DNA from: Arsukibacterium sp. MJ3
GTDB lineage: Bacteria; Pseudomonadota; Gammaproteobacteria; Enterobacterales; Alteromonadaceae
Length of the DNA: 64,000 nt
NCBI RefSeq assembly: GCF_000987765.1
Contig: NZ_LAHP01000018.1
Location: forward strand, 1-64,000
Direction of reading: 5' to 3'
Shown here: positions 25,407-35,103 of the stretch, in pieces
Numbering within the stretch: the stretch's first letter is position 1
Layout: every line of letters begins with the position of its first letter
Made by a program: the position numbers and the translations under genes
Notes under the pieces: model-generated
Seen by the model: only the letters and a program-made list of their open reading frames with translations
What the model was told of the DNA's origin: nothing
Database searches by the model: none

Positions 25407-26468
25407 ATGAGCCTGACCAAAGCCCAAGTGTCGTATCATGATTTAAACAGCCTGCAGAACATTAGAGCGGAGGCTAAAAACGATAAAAAAGCCGGTTTAC
25501 GACAGGCGGCAGAACAGTTTGAAGCTATTTTTATGAGCATGCTATTAACCAGTATGCGCAAAGCCAACTCAGCCTTTGAAGCCGAAGGCATGATGAATAG
25601 CCAAACTACCGAGTTTTATCGTGATATGCATGACAGCCAGCTCGCCACCGATTTAGCCCAAAAAGGCGCGTTAGGCCTGGCTGACTTACTGGTAGCCCAA
25701 CTTGACCCTACAGCAGGCATTAATCGACCCAAAAAAGCTGCAGAGCTTAATATGCCAGGTAGCGCCAGTTTTAATCCGCTGCCAGAGCGACCCGATACCC
25801 GCAAGGCACTGAATAGTAGCGACATGAGCACTGGCGTTAAGCAGGCCTTGAACGCTATTGCTGCTTTGCCAGAAGTTTCAGCAGTAATGCCTGCAAACAC
25901 CACCACCACCGTGCCCGTTGCGGCTAACGCGGTACCAGCAACGGATTGGCAAATTGCTTCACCAAAAGAATTTGTACGTAAGTTATTACCGGCGGCACAG
26001 CAGGCAGCAAAAGCTTTAGGCCTGGATCCGCTGGCGATGATTGCGCAAGCGGCACTGGAAACCGGTTGGGGCCAGCGGATGATTAAAACGGCGCAGGGCG
26101 ATAACAGTTTTAACCTGTTTGGTATTAAGGCTAACAATAATTGGCAAGGCAAAAGTGCGGTGGTCGACACCCTCGAATTTCGCGCTGGTGTGGCCCAAAA
26201 AGAGCAAGCCCGTTTTCGGGCATATGGCTCGCCCGAACATAGCCTGGACGATTATGCCAATTTTATTGCCGCCAGCCCCCGTTATCAACAAGCGTTGCAG
26301 GTAGCTGCAGAGCCGGCCGCGTATTTCAATGAATTGCAGGCTGCGGGTTATGCCACTGATCCTGATTACGCCAAAAAAATTATGGCGGTATTTCAAAGCT
26401 CAACCTTTGAGCAGCTGCGAGCTGAGTTAAATGCCGCTCAAGTTAATAACAATGGCGCCGATGAATAG
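25407..26468 (+). CDS. flgJ: rod-associated muramidase FlgJ
   Basis: This 353-residue bifunctional protein has an N-terminal rod-capping domain (GLRQAAEQFEAIFMSMLLTS) and a C-terminal glucosaminidase domain. The latter contains MIAQAALETGWGQRM (catalytic Glu) and NSFNLFGIKANNNW. It clears a local hole in peptidoglycan for the rod. An Ala/Thr-rich linker (about 150-190) joins the halves. The ATG follows the flgI stop by one base. Confidence 0.97.
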   Translation: MSLTKAQVSYHDLNSLQNIRAEAKNDKKAGLRQAAEQFEAIFMSMLLTSMRKANSAFEAEGMMNSQTTEFYRDMHDSQLATDLAQKGALGLADLLVAQLDPTAGINRPKKAAELNMPGSASFNPLPERPDTRKALNSSDMSTGVKQALNAIAALPEVSAVMPANTTTTVPVAANAVPATDWQIASPKEFVRKLLPAAQQAAKALGLDPLAMIAQAALETGWGQRMIKTAQGDNSFNLFGIKANNNWQGKSAVVDTLEFRAGVAQKEQARFRAYGSPEHSLDDYANFIAASPRYQQALQVAAEPAAYFNELQAAGYATDPDYAKKIMAVFQSSTFEQLRAELNAAQVNNNGADE

Positions 26469-26503
26469 CATGTTAGCCACTCATTGTGGCAACGGAGCAA
26501 CCC

Positions 26504-28555
26504 ATGTCAGATAATTTACTTAGAATTGGCACCTCAGCGGTATTGGCAAATAGTACCTTGCTTAATACTACCAGTAATAATATTGCCAATATTAATACCC
26601 CTGGCTATGTCAGGCAGCGCACCGAATTTGTAGCGCAGCAGCTTGGTTTAGGCGTGGGCCGGGGCACTACCGATCGACTGGTTAGTGAATTTACGTTAAA
26701 GCAAATGCGTCGTGACACCTCAAATTATTCGTTTACCCAACAATATGTGTCTGAAGCTAATCGGGTAGATGCCTTATTTTCAAATCCTGCTAATAGCATA
26801 GCTACCGGTATGAACGATTTATTTGCTCAAATTCAAACCGCCAATAATGACCCTACTCAGTTATCAAACCGGCAATTAATTATTGGTAGCTCGCAGGCAC
26901 TTTTAGATCGTTTTGATGGTATGTCAAACCTGATCCTCGATCAGGAAAACTTTATTAATCAACAACTCGATATTTATGTTACGGAAGCAAACGATGTTAT
27001 TAAACAAATTGCTGCGTTAAATAAAGAAATAGCCTCATACGGTAAAGGTGTTAGCAGGCCGGTACCGCTTGATTTACTGGATAAACGAGACCAGGCTATT
27101 TTAAAGTTGTCAGAAATGCTGGAAATTAAAACACTGGACGCGGCTAACGGTGAGAAATTAGTGTTTATGGCTGAAGGTCAGTCACTGGTGGTAGAGCAAG
27201 GTGATTTTAGATTGTTATCGCTACGCGGCGATCCCGATCCGTCACGTAAAGAATTGCAATTGCAATTTAACAGCAACGCCAGCGTGTTACGCGATATTAA
27301 TGTTAAAGGTATTGGCGGCAAATTAGGCGCGATAGTAGCGTTTCGGGAAGAAATTCTTGATCCAGTGCAGCTGCAGTTGGGGCAGTTATCGCTGTCGTTA
27401 ACCGATGCTATGAATAAACAAAATAAACTGGGCATGACGTTAAATGGCACTATAGGCACCGATTTATTCCGGATGCCTACTTTTCAAGGCTTGGCTTATA
27501 GCAATAATGCCAGCGGCAGTGGTATCCGTTATCAATTAGAAGCTGGCAAGGGCGACCAGCTGCCACCGAATGATTTTCGGGTGAGCATCACCGGTGCTGA
27601 TGAAGTAACCATTCAGGCGCTGGATAGCAAAGGCAATGTGATTGCCGGTTCAGATAAGCAGATAAACGGCCTGGATTTTAGCGCCGACGTAACACTTAAT
27701 TCTGCCAGCGCCGCGGGTGACTTATTTGGGCTGGATATTACCCTGACGGCCGGCGCGGCAGTGGGTGACCGTTTTTTATTAAAACCGTTAAGTAGCGCCT
27801 CACGTCAAATTCAAATGGCCACTAACAGAGCTGAAGATATTGCTTTAGCCAGCCCGGTGCGGGGCAATTTTAATGTCAGTAACCTGGGTAATGGCCGGGT
27901 AGAAAGCCTGAAAGTAAGCAGCACTGACCCTGCCAGCTCGGCGTTTATTACCCCCACCAGTATTCAAAATGGCCCCTACACCATTACCTATACCGGCAGT
28001 AATACCTTTGAAGTATTCGACAGTGCCACACCAACGCCAACCTTGCTTGGTACGGCCAATTTTACCAACAACAATTATAATAATGTATTGGCCAAGGCCG
28101 GTATTGCCGGTACTACCGGTATTGCCGGTACTAGCGGTTTTGATTTTAATCTCAGTGGTGTACCGCGCCCTGGTGATACTTTTACTATTGAATTTAATAC
28201 TAATGGTTATAACGATAATCGCAATGGTCTCGAGCTAGCTAAATTGCAGTCAGAATCCACCACCCGGCGCAATGCGGTAACGGTAGCCAATGAAGTGAAT
28301 AAATACAGTTTTAATCAGTCTTATGCCACTATGGTAGGCACTATTGGCGAGCGAACTCGTCAGGCCCGCACCTCAGATGAAGCTAATTCTGCTATTCTGG
28401 AACAAACTACACTGTGGTATGAGTCGTTGTCTGGCGTAAGTTTAGATGAAGAGGCTGCCAATTTAGTCCGTTTTCAGCAAAGTTACGCCGCAGCGGCTAA
28501 AATTATAGCAACGTCACAAACTATTTTTGATACCCTGTTACAGGCAGTGAGGTAG
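26504..28555 (+). CDS. flgK: hook-filament junction protein FlgK (HAP1)
   Basis: I place the start at the ATG at 26504, which has ACGGAG 6 bases upstream, rather than the GTG at 26486. The 683-residue protein has the N-terminal signature LNTTSNNIANINTPGYVRQR and C-terminal GVSLDEEAANLVRFQQSYAAAAKII. An extended variable central domain includes a GIAGTTGIAGTSG tract at about 540. FlgK joins hook and filament. Its size is on the long side, owing to the central insertion. Confidence 0.96.
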   Translation: MSDNLLRIGTSAVLANSTLLNTTSNNIANINTPGYVRQRTEFVAQQLGLGVGRGTTDRLVSEFTLKQMRRDTSNYSFTQQYVSEANRVDALFSNPANSIATGMNDLFAQIQTANNDPTQLSNRQLIIGSSQALLDRFDGMSNLILDQENFINQQLDIYVTEANDVIKQIAALNKEIASYGKGVSRPVPLDLLDKRDQAILKLSEMLEIKTLDAANGEKLVFMAEGQSLVVEQGDFRLLSLRGDPDPSRKELQLQFNSNASVLRDINVKGIGGKLGAIVAFREEILDPVQLQLGQLSLSLTDAMNKQNKLGMTLNGTIGTDLFRMPTFQGLAYSNNASGSGIRYQLEAGKGDQLPPNDFRVSITGADEVTIQALDSKGNVIAGSDKQINGLDFSADVTLNSASAAGDLFGLDITLTAGAAVGDRFLLKPLSSASRQIQMATNRAEDIALASPVRGNFNVSNLGNGRVESLKVSSTDPASSAFITPTSIQNGPYTITYTGSNTFEVFDSATPTPTLLGTANFTNNNYNNVLAKAGIAGTTGIAGTSGFDFNLSGVPRPGDTFTIEFNTNGYNDNRNGLELAKLQSESTTRRNAVTVANEVNKYSFNQSYATMVGTIGERTRQARTSDEANSAILEQTTLWYESLSGVSLDEEAANLVRFQQSYAAAAKIIATSQTIFDTLLQAVR

Positions 28556-28559
28556 CATT

Positions 28560-29795
28560 ATGCGCATATCGTTTAATATGCAGTTTAACCAAAGCTTAAA
28601 TGGCATTTTGGATACGCAGAAAAAAATGTCTCGTGCTGAAAACCAGTTAACGAAGCAAACTCGCATCTTGTCTCCGGCAGATGATCCGGCAGCATCTGCA
28701 AAAGTGTTAGGGCTTAATCAAAATCTGGCACAAATAGAGCAGTTTCAAAAAAACAGCGTGTTATTACAAAATAATCTTGCTTTAGAAGAAACGATACTTA
28801 CCACAATGCGTACTTCTTTTGACAGAGTTAGCACCTTATCGATTGCTACAGGTAACGGTACCTATACCGAGCGTGAACGCCAAGCCATCGCTTTTGAGAT
28901 GAAAAACATTCAAACCGAGCTATTTGATCTAATGAACTCTAAAAATGCCGATGGCGGCTATATATTTGCTGGTTTTCAGGACAGAGCTCCCGCATATGAG
29001 TTAGACCAGGGCTCGGGGCGCTATAAGTTTCAGGGAGATGACGGTTTCAAAGCGCTGCAAATTTCCCCTTCTATCAGCATGCCAGGTAACGACAGTGGTA
29101 AAGCCATTTTTGATGACGTATTTGCCCGTTTTAAAACACAGCTTCCTGTTGTTGCAAGCGGCAGTCCAACGAGTGTTAAAATAGCAGTAGCGCAGCAAAA
29201 CCAGTTTAATGCCTTTTATATGGGGAATTATGATAATCAAACTGCTGCCAATAATACCTATAACATTGCTATTGACGCAGCAAGTAATTTTCAAATACTA
29301 AAAAATGGTGTTGCGCTTACTCCGGCAGTAACCGGCAGCTATGTTGATGGCCAGGATATAAATTTTAATGGTTTGTCTATTAAAATTACTGGCGCTAGCG
29401 CTGCCCCTGGCCAGATAGATTTCACGTTAGCGTTGCCAGAAAAGAAGAATATTCTTAATACTATTCAAGATTTTATTGCAGTATTGGAAACATCAGGTTT
29501 AAGTAATGACCAGCTTACCGAGGCTATTCAGGATGTATTGGCGCAAACAGAAGATAGCGCCAGTAAACTTGACAGTACGCTAGCTAATATTGGTGGCCGT
29601 GTCAATGTACTGGACAGTGTGTTTGGTAGTAATGAAGACTTAACCATTAATAATAAAGAGTATCGGGCAGATTTGTCAGAGGTAGATTTTGCTGCCGCGA
29701 TGACAGAGATAAAACGTCAGGAAATAGCACTGCAAGCAGTGTCTACAACCTTTGGTAAAATTTCTGCTACCACGTTATTTGATTTTATTCGCTAA
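28560..29795 (+). CDS. flgL: hook-filament junction protein FlgL (HAP3)
   Basis: The 411-residue protein has N-terminal flagellin-like MQFNQSLNGILDTQKKMSRAE and the C-terminal RQEIALQAVSTTFGKISATT. FlgL is the second junction protein between hook and filament. It starts 4 bp after flgK. The D2-like central insertion is typical of FlgL proteins of this length. Confidence 0.96.
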   Translation: MRISFNMQFNQSLNGILDTQKKMSRAENQLTKQTRILSPADDPAASAKVLGLNQNLAQIEQFQKNSVLLQNNLALEETILTTMRTSFDRVSTLSIATGNGTYTERERQAIAFEMKNIQTELFDLMNSKNADGGYIFAGFQDRAPAYELDQGSGRYKFQGDDGFKALQISPSISMPGNDSGKAIFDDVFARFKTQLPVVASGSPTSVKIAVAQQNQFNAFYMGNYDNQTAANNTYNIAIDAASNFQILKNGVALTPAVTGSYVDGQDINFNGLSIKITGASAAPGQIDFTLALPEKKNILNTIQDFIAVLETSGLSNDQLTEAIQDVLAQTEDSASKLDSTLANIGGRVNVLDSVFGSNEDLTINNKEYRADLSEVDFAAAMTEIKRQEIALQAVSTTFGKISATTLFDFIR

Positions 29796-29895
29796 GCTCG
29801 GCAAAGTGCCTTATCGGCGGCATTTTCGCCAACTTTAATTTTTATTTAAAAATAGAATCAACCACTTAAAAACTAAAAAATAGTAAAAATTCTAC

Positions 29896-29922
29896 TCAAG
29901 TTTTCCTTCCCTCACCCGATAA
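29896..29922 (+). promoter_or_regulatory. sigma28-type promoter for flagellin 1
   Basis: TCAAGTTT-N11-CCCGATAA, with exact 11-bp spacing, lies about 75 bases before the flagellin ATG. Confidence 0.88.
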
Positions 29923-29996
29923 ATATATAACACGGCAAGAAACAGGCAATACGCACTACAAATTGCCACTACCAGTTATTTAGTGAGGAAAACATC

Positions 29997-30869
29997 ATGG
30001 CTTTATTTGTAAACACTAATGCGTCATCTTTAAATGCTCAACGTCAGTTAATCAATTCTGGCAATGCCTTAGACACAGCATTTAAACGTTTATCATCTGG
30101 TTTTCGTATCAACAGCGCTGCGGATGATGCCGCTGGGTTACAAATTTCTAACCGTTTAACCAGCCAGATTAATGGTTTAGATCAAGCCAGCCGTAATGCC
30201 AACGACGGCATTTCATTAGCCCAGGTAGCAGAGGGTGCTTTTGATGAGATGACTAATGCTTTACAACGTATGCGTACTCTGGCTATTCAATCTCAAAACG
30301 GTATTTCTAATATTGATGACAAAAATGCCTTACAAAAAGAATTTGCGGCACTGCGTACCGAAATTAACCGAATTGCAGAAACTACCGAGTTTGGTGGTGA
30401 AAAATTGTTAACTGGTACGTTTTCTGCCAAAGTGTTAGTGGGTGCGCAGGCTACGATTGATGATTTTATCAGTGTCAATGTTAATGCTGGAACTACCCCT
30501 GGCGGCACCGCTAATGGTTGGACTACGGCTGCAGCTGGTTTAGCCTTAGACGGTTTTAATTTAGCAGATGATGCAGGTTTAGCAACCGGTGCTTCCGCGG
30601 CAATGTCCAAGATTGATGAGGCAATTAAAGCGGTTGATGGTAAACGTGCTGATTTAGGTGCGGTGCAAAATCGTTTTCAGGCAACCATTCGTAACTTAAC
30701 TAATATTTCTGAAAACGTATCTGGTGCCAGAGCACGTATTCGTGACACCGATTTTGCAAAAGAAACAGCAGAGTTAACCCGGGCACAGATCCTGCAGCAA
30801 ACGGGTACTACCGTGCTGGCGCAGGCTAATCAGCGGCCGCAGGCGGCACTAAGCTTACTGCAAGGTTAA
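29997..30869 (+). CDS. fliC: flagellin 1
   Basis: This 290-residue flagellin consists of conserved D0/D1 N-terminal (ALFVNTNASSLNAQRQLINS, ASRNANDGISLAQVAEGA) and C-terminal (RARIRDTDFAKETAELTRAQ) regions, with only a short central part (about 160-200). D2/D3 outer domains are missing, as in many marine species. It has no cysteine. It is one of two flagellin genes here and has its own sigma28-type promoter and a terminator downstream. AGGAAA precedes the ATG. Its surface Ser/Thr residues are candidates for pseudaminic acid glycosylation. Confidence 0.97.
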   Translation: MALFVNTNASSLNAQRQLINSGNALDTAFKRLSSGFRINSAADDAAGLQISNRLTSQINGLDQASRNANDGISLAQVAEGAFDEMTNALQRMRTLAIQSQNGISNIDDKNALQKEFAALRTEINRIAETTEFGGEKLLTGTFSAKVLVGAQATIDDFISVNVNAGTTPGGTANGWTTAAAGLALDGFNLADDAGLATGASAAMSKIDEAIKAVDGKRADLGAVQNRFQATIRNLTNISENVSGARARIRDTDFAKETAELTRAQILQQTGTTVLAQANQRPQAALSLLQG

Positions 30870-30951
30870 GTTGGCCAGTAAGCTGAAGCAACAGGGTTTG
30901 CAGTAACCTTGCTTCTTGCCGATACGCTTCAGTGGAGTGACTCGCTTAATT

Positions 30952-30977
30952 AAAAGCCACCTTAGGGTGGTTTTTTT
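30952..30977 (+). terminator. terminator-like hairpin after flagellin 1
   Basis: AAAAGCCACC-TTAG-GGTGGTTTTT pairs over 10 bp with one G-U, and the run of seven T follows. It separates flagellin 1 from the glycosyltransferase gene. Confidence 0.82.
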
Positions 30978-31003
30978 CTAGCAGCGTTAAGAGAAAAAAT
31001 ATT

Positions 31004-32047
31004 ATGCCGACTTACTGTGTAGCATTGGTAATGATTGCCAAAAACGAAGCGAGATCGATTAAACGCTGCCTGCAAAGTGTTGCCCCATTTGTTGATGCTA
31101 TGCTTGTGCTGGACACCGGTTCAACTGACAATACTGTTGATATTGCAATCAGTTGCGGCGCTATAGTAAAGCACTTTACGTGGTGTGACGATTTTGCAAC
31201 AGCCAGAAATGCAGCATTAAGCCATTCAACAGCGGACTGGAACATTATTCTTGATGCAGATGAATGGCTAAGCAGTGGCGCAGAGACTTTGCAGCAATTA
31301 CGACAAACAACAGCAAACTTTGTTGGTACTATTGAAATAGTTAGTGGTTTTGTGGCGGGAAATAATAAGCAATACGCACGAAGTATCACCAGCCGTGTAT
31401 TACCAAAGGGGGTAAGCTACCGCGGAACTATTCATGAACAGCCACAGCATAAACTGCCGCTAAAAGCACTGGCAATTAGCGTGCAACATGACGGATATGA
31501 ACCGGCACAACAACAAGAAAAAAAGCAACGTAATATGCAGCTTTTGCAGCAGGCATTATTGGCTCAACCTGGTGACCGTTATTTGCAATATAAACTAGGC
31601 GTAGAGTATGAGCAGGCAGGAAAACTTGTTCAAGCACAAGTCTATTTCGAGCAGGCCTTGGTGGCTTCGAGTTCAGGTTTAAGCTGGCGGTTGGATTTAG
31701 TTATCCGGTTGTTGTTCATTTACAAAAAACTGAAGTTATTTACTCAAGGCTTAACATTAGCAGCGCAGGAGCAGGCTTTAAGCCATTTATCTGCTGATTA
31801 TTCTTTTTCTCTCGGAGATTTTTATCTTGACGTTGCTATTAATCAACCTCAGCGCACTGCTGAGTTAATTCCGAAAATTGAGCAATGCTGGTTAAAATGC
31901 CTGGAAATAGGCGAAGTTACCGGTGTAAATGGTGCGGTTTTTGGACGGGGGAGCTATCTGGCTGCCCATAATTTGGCAGTTTTTTATCAAAGTCTTGGCA
32001 AAACAGCACAAAGCCAACACTACTTTAAGCTGGCATCCAGCCACTGA
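31004..32047 (+). CDS. family 2 glycosyltransferase with TPR-like C-terminus
   Basis: The 347-residue protein has a GT-A fold N-terminal half: VALVMIAKNEARSIKRCLQS, VLDTGSTDNTVDIA and the metal-binding DADEW near residue 86. The C-terminal half contains helical repeats (for example YLQYKLGVEYEQAGKLVQAQ). Such SunS/TPR-type GT2 proteins transfer sugars to proteins or glycans. Its place between two flagellin genes points to flagellin glycosylation, but the sugar and acceptor are unknown. No signal peptide or TM is present, so it acts in the cytoplasm. Confidence 0.88.
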   Translation: MPTYCVALVMIAKNEARSIKRCLQSVAPFVDAMLVLDTGSTDNTVDIAISCGAIVKHFTWCDDFATARNAALSHSTADWNIILDADEWLSSGAETLQQLRQTTANFVGTIEIVSGFVAGNNKQYARSITSRVLPKGVSYRGTIHEQPQHKLPLKALAISVQHDGYEPAQQQEKKQRNMQLLQQALLAQPGDRYLQYKLGVEYEQAGKLVQAQVYFEQALVASSSGLSWRLDLVIRLLFIYKKLKLFTQGLTLAAQEQALSHLSADYSFSLGDFYLDVAINQPQRTAELIPKIEQCWLKCLEIGEVTGVNGAVFGRGSYLAAHNLAVFYQSLGKTAQSQHYFKLASSH

Positions 32048-32127
32048 TTTAAAACGCTTTCAATTTATTCTCTGCGCTTAATACTTCTTACATTCTATAA
32101 AAATAAAAAATATCTTAAAAAATCGCT

Positions 32128-32154
32128 AAAGTTTATAAAGTGTCAGCCGATAGC
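32128..32154 (+). promoter_or_regulatory. sigma28-type promoter for flagellin 2
   Basis: TAAAGTTT-N11-GCCGATAG matches the FliA consensus with one final-base difference, about 100 bases before the second flagellin gene. Confidence 0.9.
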
Positions 32155-32255
32155 CTTATTAAGCCGAGTTGCAGCTTGGCTAAATTAACGGGTATACCGT
32201 ATTTTTAACAACAGTTTGCGGCTTAAATTATTAGCCAAAAACGAAGGAGTGACTC

Positions 32256-33122
32256 ATGGCTTTATTTGTCAATACTAATGCGTCGTCATTAAATGCTCAG
32301 CGCCAGTTATTAAACTCTGGTAATGCGCTTGATACCGCGTTTAAACGTTTATCATCTGGCTTTCGGATTAACAGTGCTGCTGATGATGCCGCGGGCTTGC
32401 AAATTTCAAACCGTTTAACCAGTCAGATAAATGGTTTGGATCAAGCTACCCGTAATGCTAACGATGGTATTTCTTTGGCGCAGGTTGCAGAAGGTGCGTT
32501 TGATGAAATTACTAACTCATTACAGCGGATGCGAACCTTATCGGTACAGGCACAAAATGGTATTTCCAGTACTGATGACAAATTGGCCTTACAAAAAGAG
32601 TTTACGGCCCTAGCAGCCGAAATTACCCGTGTGGCCAAAACCACCGAGTTTGGTGGTGAAAAATTGTTAACTGGTCAGTATTCTGCCAAAGTGTTAGTGG
32701 GTGCGCAGGCTACGACTGATGATTTTATCAGTGTCAATGTTAAATTTGGAGCCGCTGCCGGCACCGCTGATGGTTGGACTACTAATGCAACGGGTTTAAA
32801 CTTAGACACTGTTTCTATGGGCACTGAACTTACTGGTGTTGACTCTGCATCGGGTGCAATGACCAAGATTGATGCTGCAATTAAAGCGGTTGATGGTAAA
32901 CGTGCTGATTTAGGTGCGGTGCAAAATCGTTTTCAGTCAACCATTCGTAACTTATCGAATATTTCTGAGAACGTGTCAAGCGCACGAGCGCGTATTCGTG
33001 ATACCGACTTTGCTAAAGAAACCGCAGAGTTAACTCGGTCGCAGATTTTGCAGCAAACGAGTACTACGGTATTAGCGCAGGCTAACCAGCGGCCACAGGC
33101 AGCGTTGTCGTTACTGGGCTAA
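32256..33122 (+). CDS. flagellin 2
   Basis: This 288-residue paralogue of flagellin 1 has the same N-terminal (ALFVNTNASSLNAQRQLLNS) and C-terminal (RARIRDTDFAKETAELTRSQ) regions and a divergent central stretch around residues 165-205. The C-terminus ends LLG rather than LLQG. Some DNA blocks are almost identical to flagellin 1 while the 5' end differs at many synonymous sites, suggesting local gene conversion. CGAAGGAG precedes the ATG by about 6 bases, a stronger site than in flagellin 1. Confidence 0.97.
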   Translation: MALFVNTNASSLNAQRQLLNSGNALDTAFKRLSSGFRINSAADDAAGLQISNRLTSQINGLDQATRNANDGISLAQVAEGAFDEITNSLQRMRTLSVQAQNGISSTDDKLALQKEFTALAAEITRVAKTTEFGGEKLLTGQYSAKVLVGAQATTDDFISVNVKFGAAAGTADGWTTNATGLNLDTVSMGTELTGVDSASGAMTKIDAAIKAVDGKRADLGAVQNRFQSTIRNLSNISENVSSARARIRDTDFAKETAELTRSQILQQTSTTVLAQANQRPQAALSLLG

Positions 33123-33133
33123 ACGGTCTAAAA

Positions 33134-33166
33134 TCAGGGTGACAGCCATTGTTACCCTGAGTTTTT
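33134..33166 (+). terminator. hairpin after flagellin 2, possible partial terminator
   Basis: TCAGGGT and ACCCTGA (33134-33140 and 33154-33160) form a stem extended by three more pairs, followed by GTTTTT. Because flaG follows within 21 bp without a visible promoter, partial read-through would lower flaG-fliD relative to flagellin. Confidence 0.7.
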
Positions 33167-33180
33167 ACTGAGGAGGAAGT

Positions 33181-33585
33181 ATGAGTAACGTTAATAATGC
33201 TTCAATGATAAACTTTAACACAGCTAGTGCAAATCTTAGACCAGAGAGTGTGTCGCCAGCTGCAAATAAATTAAAGAATGATGCCGTTCAGGCAACTACT
33301 CCTGACTCTAGTACTACTGCCTCTGCGTTGGCGCAGCCAAGCAAGCAAGAATTACAACAGGCGGTAGACGTGCTAAACCAGGCTGCGGTTATAGAGCAGC
33401 GTTCATTAAGTTTTTCCATTGATGAAGTTTCTGGCCGGTCTATTATTAAAGTAGTTGATCAGCAAACCGAACAACTTATCCGGCAAATTCCATCAGAAGA
33501 GTTAATAAAAGTAGCACAAGGTATTAAAAAATTGCAGGATGAGATGGGGCAGTCTTTAGGGCTGTTAATTGATCGAAAAGTGTAA
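33181..33585 (+). CDS. flaG: flagellar protein FlaG
   Basis: The 134-residue protein has a disordered Ser/Thr/Asn-rich N-terminal half. The C-terminal FlaG domain contains LSFSIDEVSGRSIIKVVDQQTEQLIRQIPSEE, a highly typical motif. FlaG influences filament length in polar flagellates. AGGAGG lies 5-6 bases before the ATG. It sits between flagellin and fliD, the standard order. Confidence 0.95.
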   Translation: MSNVNNASMINFNTASANLRPESVSPAANKLKNDAVQATTPDSSTTASALAQPSKQELQQAVDVLNQAAVIEQRSLSFSIDEVSGRSIIKVVDQQTEQLIRQIPSEELIKVAQGIKKLQDEMGQSLGLLIDRKV

Positions 33586-33610
33586 CTTTTTCCGGCAAAA
33601 GAGGTGAGCT

Positions 33611-35074
33611 ATGTCTAATATTAATTTTCTTGGTGCTGCATCAGGCTTACCATTGGAAGAACTGGTTTCTACTTTGGTAAGGGTAGAGCGGGATACTAAG
33701 TTCGCCAGAATTGATAAAACCAAAGCAACCTTAGATGCATCATTATCAGGTATGGGACGCTTAAAGTCGGCGCTGTCTGCTTTTCAGGATGCGACGAAAA
33801 AGCTAGAGGGTGACAGCTTAAAGGCGCGCTCAGTCACGATTACTCAGCCAATGGCTGATAAAACCTTTATTGAAGCCTCGGCTAATAGTACCGCTGCAGC
33901 GTCTAGTTTTGAAGTTAAAGTAAATCAGCTTGCGAGAGGTAGTCGATTAGAGAGTGCTGATTTAGCCTACGGTAGTTCCGATGATGTTATTTCGACAACC
34001 GATGGTACATTAAGCTTTACTGCCGGCGATAAAAGCTTCGATATTGATGTTACTGCTGGCATGACATTAAATGAGTTGCGGTTAAAAATTAATGAAAGTG
34101 CAAATAATTTTGGGGTTAACGCTAATATTATTAATGCAGGCGGTGCGGTAGGCACCAAGTTAGTGCTTAGCTCTGCAATAAGTGGCCAGGGTAATGATTT
34201 AGTTATCAGTAATAACAATGCTGAGCTTGATGCCATATCAACAGTTGCAAGTGGTGTAAGTGCAGGGCTTAGCAGTGTTCAGGCTGCACAGGATGCGATA
34301 ATTGAAGTTGACGGCATAGTGGCCAGTAGCAGCAGCAATACCTTTAACAATGTAATCCAAGATGTCACGATTACCGTGTTAGCCGAAACACCGGCTGGTA
34401 ATAATGCCAAACTGGATATCAGCACCGATAAAAAAGCAGCGGAAGATAATATCAAAGCTTTTATAAATAGTTATAACAGTCTGGTAGACCAAGTAGGTAG
34501 TTTAACGCGAAAACGAAGCCTTGGCAGTGATGGTACCTCGGTTACAGGCGGAGGCGGTGCGTTAAATGGAGATGCATTACCGCGCTCTATTATGAGCCAA
34601 TTACGAGGCTTGTTGGGTAACGCCATTGCTGGCGGCGATGAGCAAATGAACACACTCTACTCGTTAGGTATTACGTTTAATAAAGGCGGTAAGCTTGAAA
34701 TAAGCACGTCGACAGAATTTAGTACTGAGACCGGCCAGCAACGCTTTGATAAGGCGCTTAGTGAAAATTATGATGCGGTGGCGAAGATGTTTGGTGGTGA
34801 AAATGGCTTGGCAAGCAGCCTTGATAGCTTTATGCAAGGGTTTAACCAATCGGGTGGCATTATTGCTGGTAAAGAATCTTCCCTTCGAACTCAGCTTACA
34901 AAAAATACTAAAGATTCTGAAGCGGCCAGCCGATACATAACAAGTTTCGAAGAATCACTTCGTAAACGTTATACGGCGCTTGATGGTTTGCTGGCGCAAA
35001 TGCAAAGAACACAAACTAGTGTTACTGCCGCGCTATCAGGTTTGCCTGGATTTGGTACTAATAAATCTAGATAA
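33611..35074 (+). CDS. fliD: filament cap protein FliD (HAP2)
   Basis: The 487-residue protein has the FliD N-terminal domain (FLGAASGLPLEELVSTLVRVE). A flagellin_IN-like region (about 130-180) and the FliD C-terminal domain (INSYNSLVDQVGSLTRKRS; RYTALDGLLAQMQRTQTSV) follow. FliD forms the cap that folds flagellin at the filament tip. GAGGTG precedes the ATG. Length is normal. Confidence 0.97.
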   Translation: MSNINFLGAASGLPLEELVSTLVRVERDTKFARIDKTKATLDASLSGMGRLKSALSAFQDATKKLEGDSLKARSVTITQPMADKTFIEASANSTAAASSFEVKVNQLARGSRLESADLAYGSSDDVISTTDGTLSFTAGDKSFDIDVTAGMTLNELRLKINESANNFGVNANIINAGGAVGTKLVLSSAISGQGNDLVISNNNAELDAISTVASGVSAGLSSVQAAQDAIIEVDGIVASSSSNTFNNVIQDVTITVLAETPAGNNAKLDISTDKKAAEDNIKAFINSYNSLVDQVGSLTRKRSLGSDGTSVTGGGGALNGDALPRSIMSQLRGLLGNAIAGGDEQMNTLYSLGITFNKGGKLEISTSTEFSTETGQQRFDKALSENYDAVAKMFGGENGLASSLDSFMQGFNQSGGIIAGKESSLRTQLTKNTKDSEAASRYITSFEESLRKRYTALDGLLAQMQRTQTSVTAALSGLPGFGTNKSR

Positions 35075-35103
35075 ATCAGGTTATTAGATAATCGGAGAGC
35101 ATT

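Noticed and set aside
25616..26170. 184-residue minus-strand frame in flgJ
   Set aside because: It is opposite to an intact FlgJ with catalytic motifs and has no own ribosome site or operon context.
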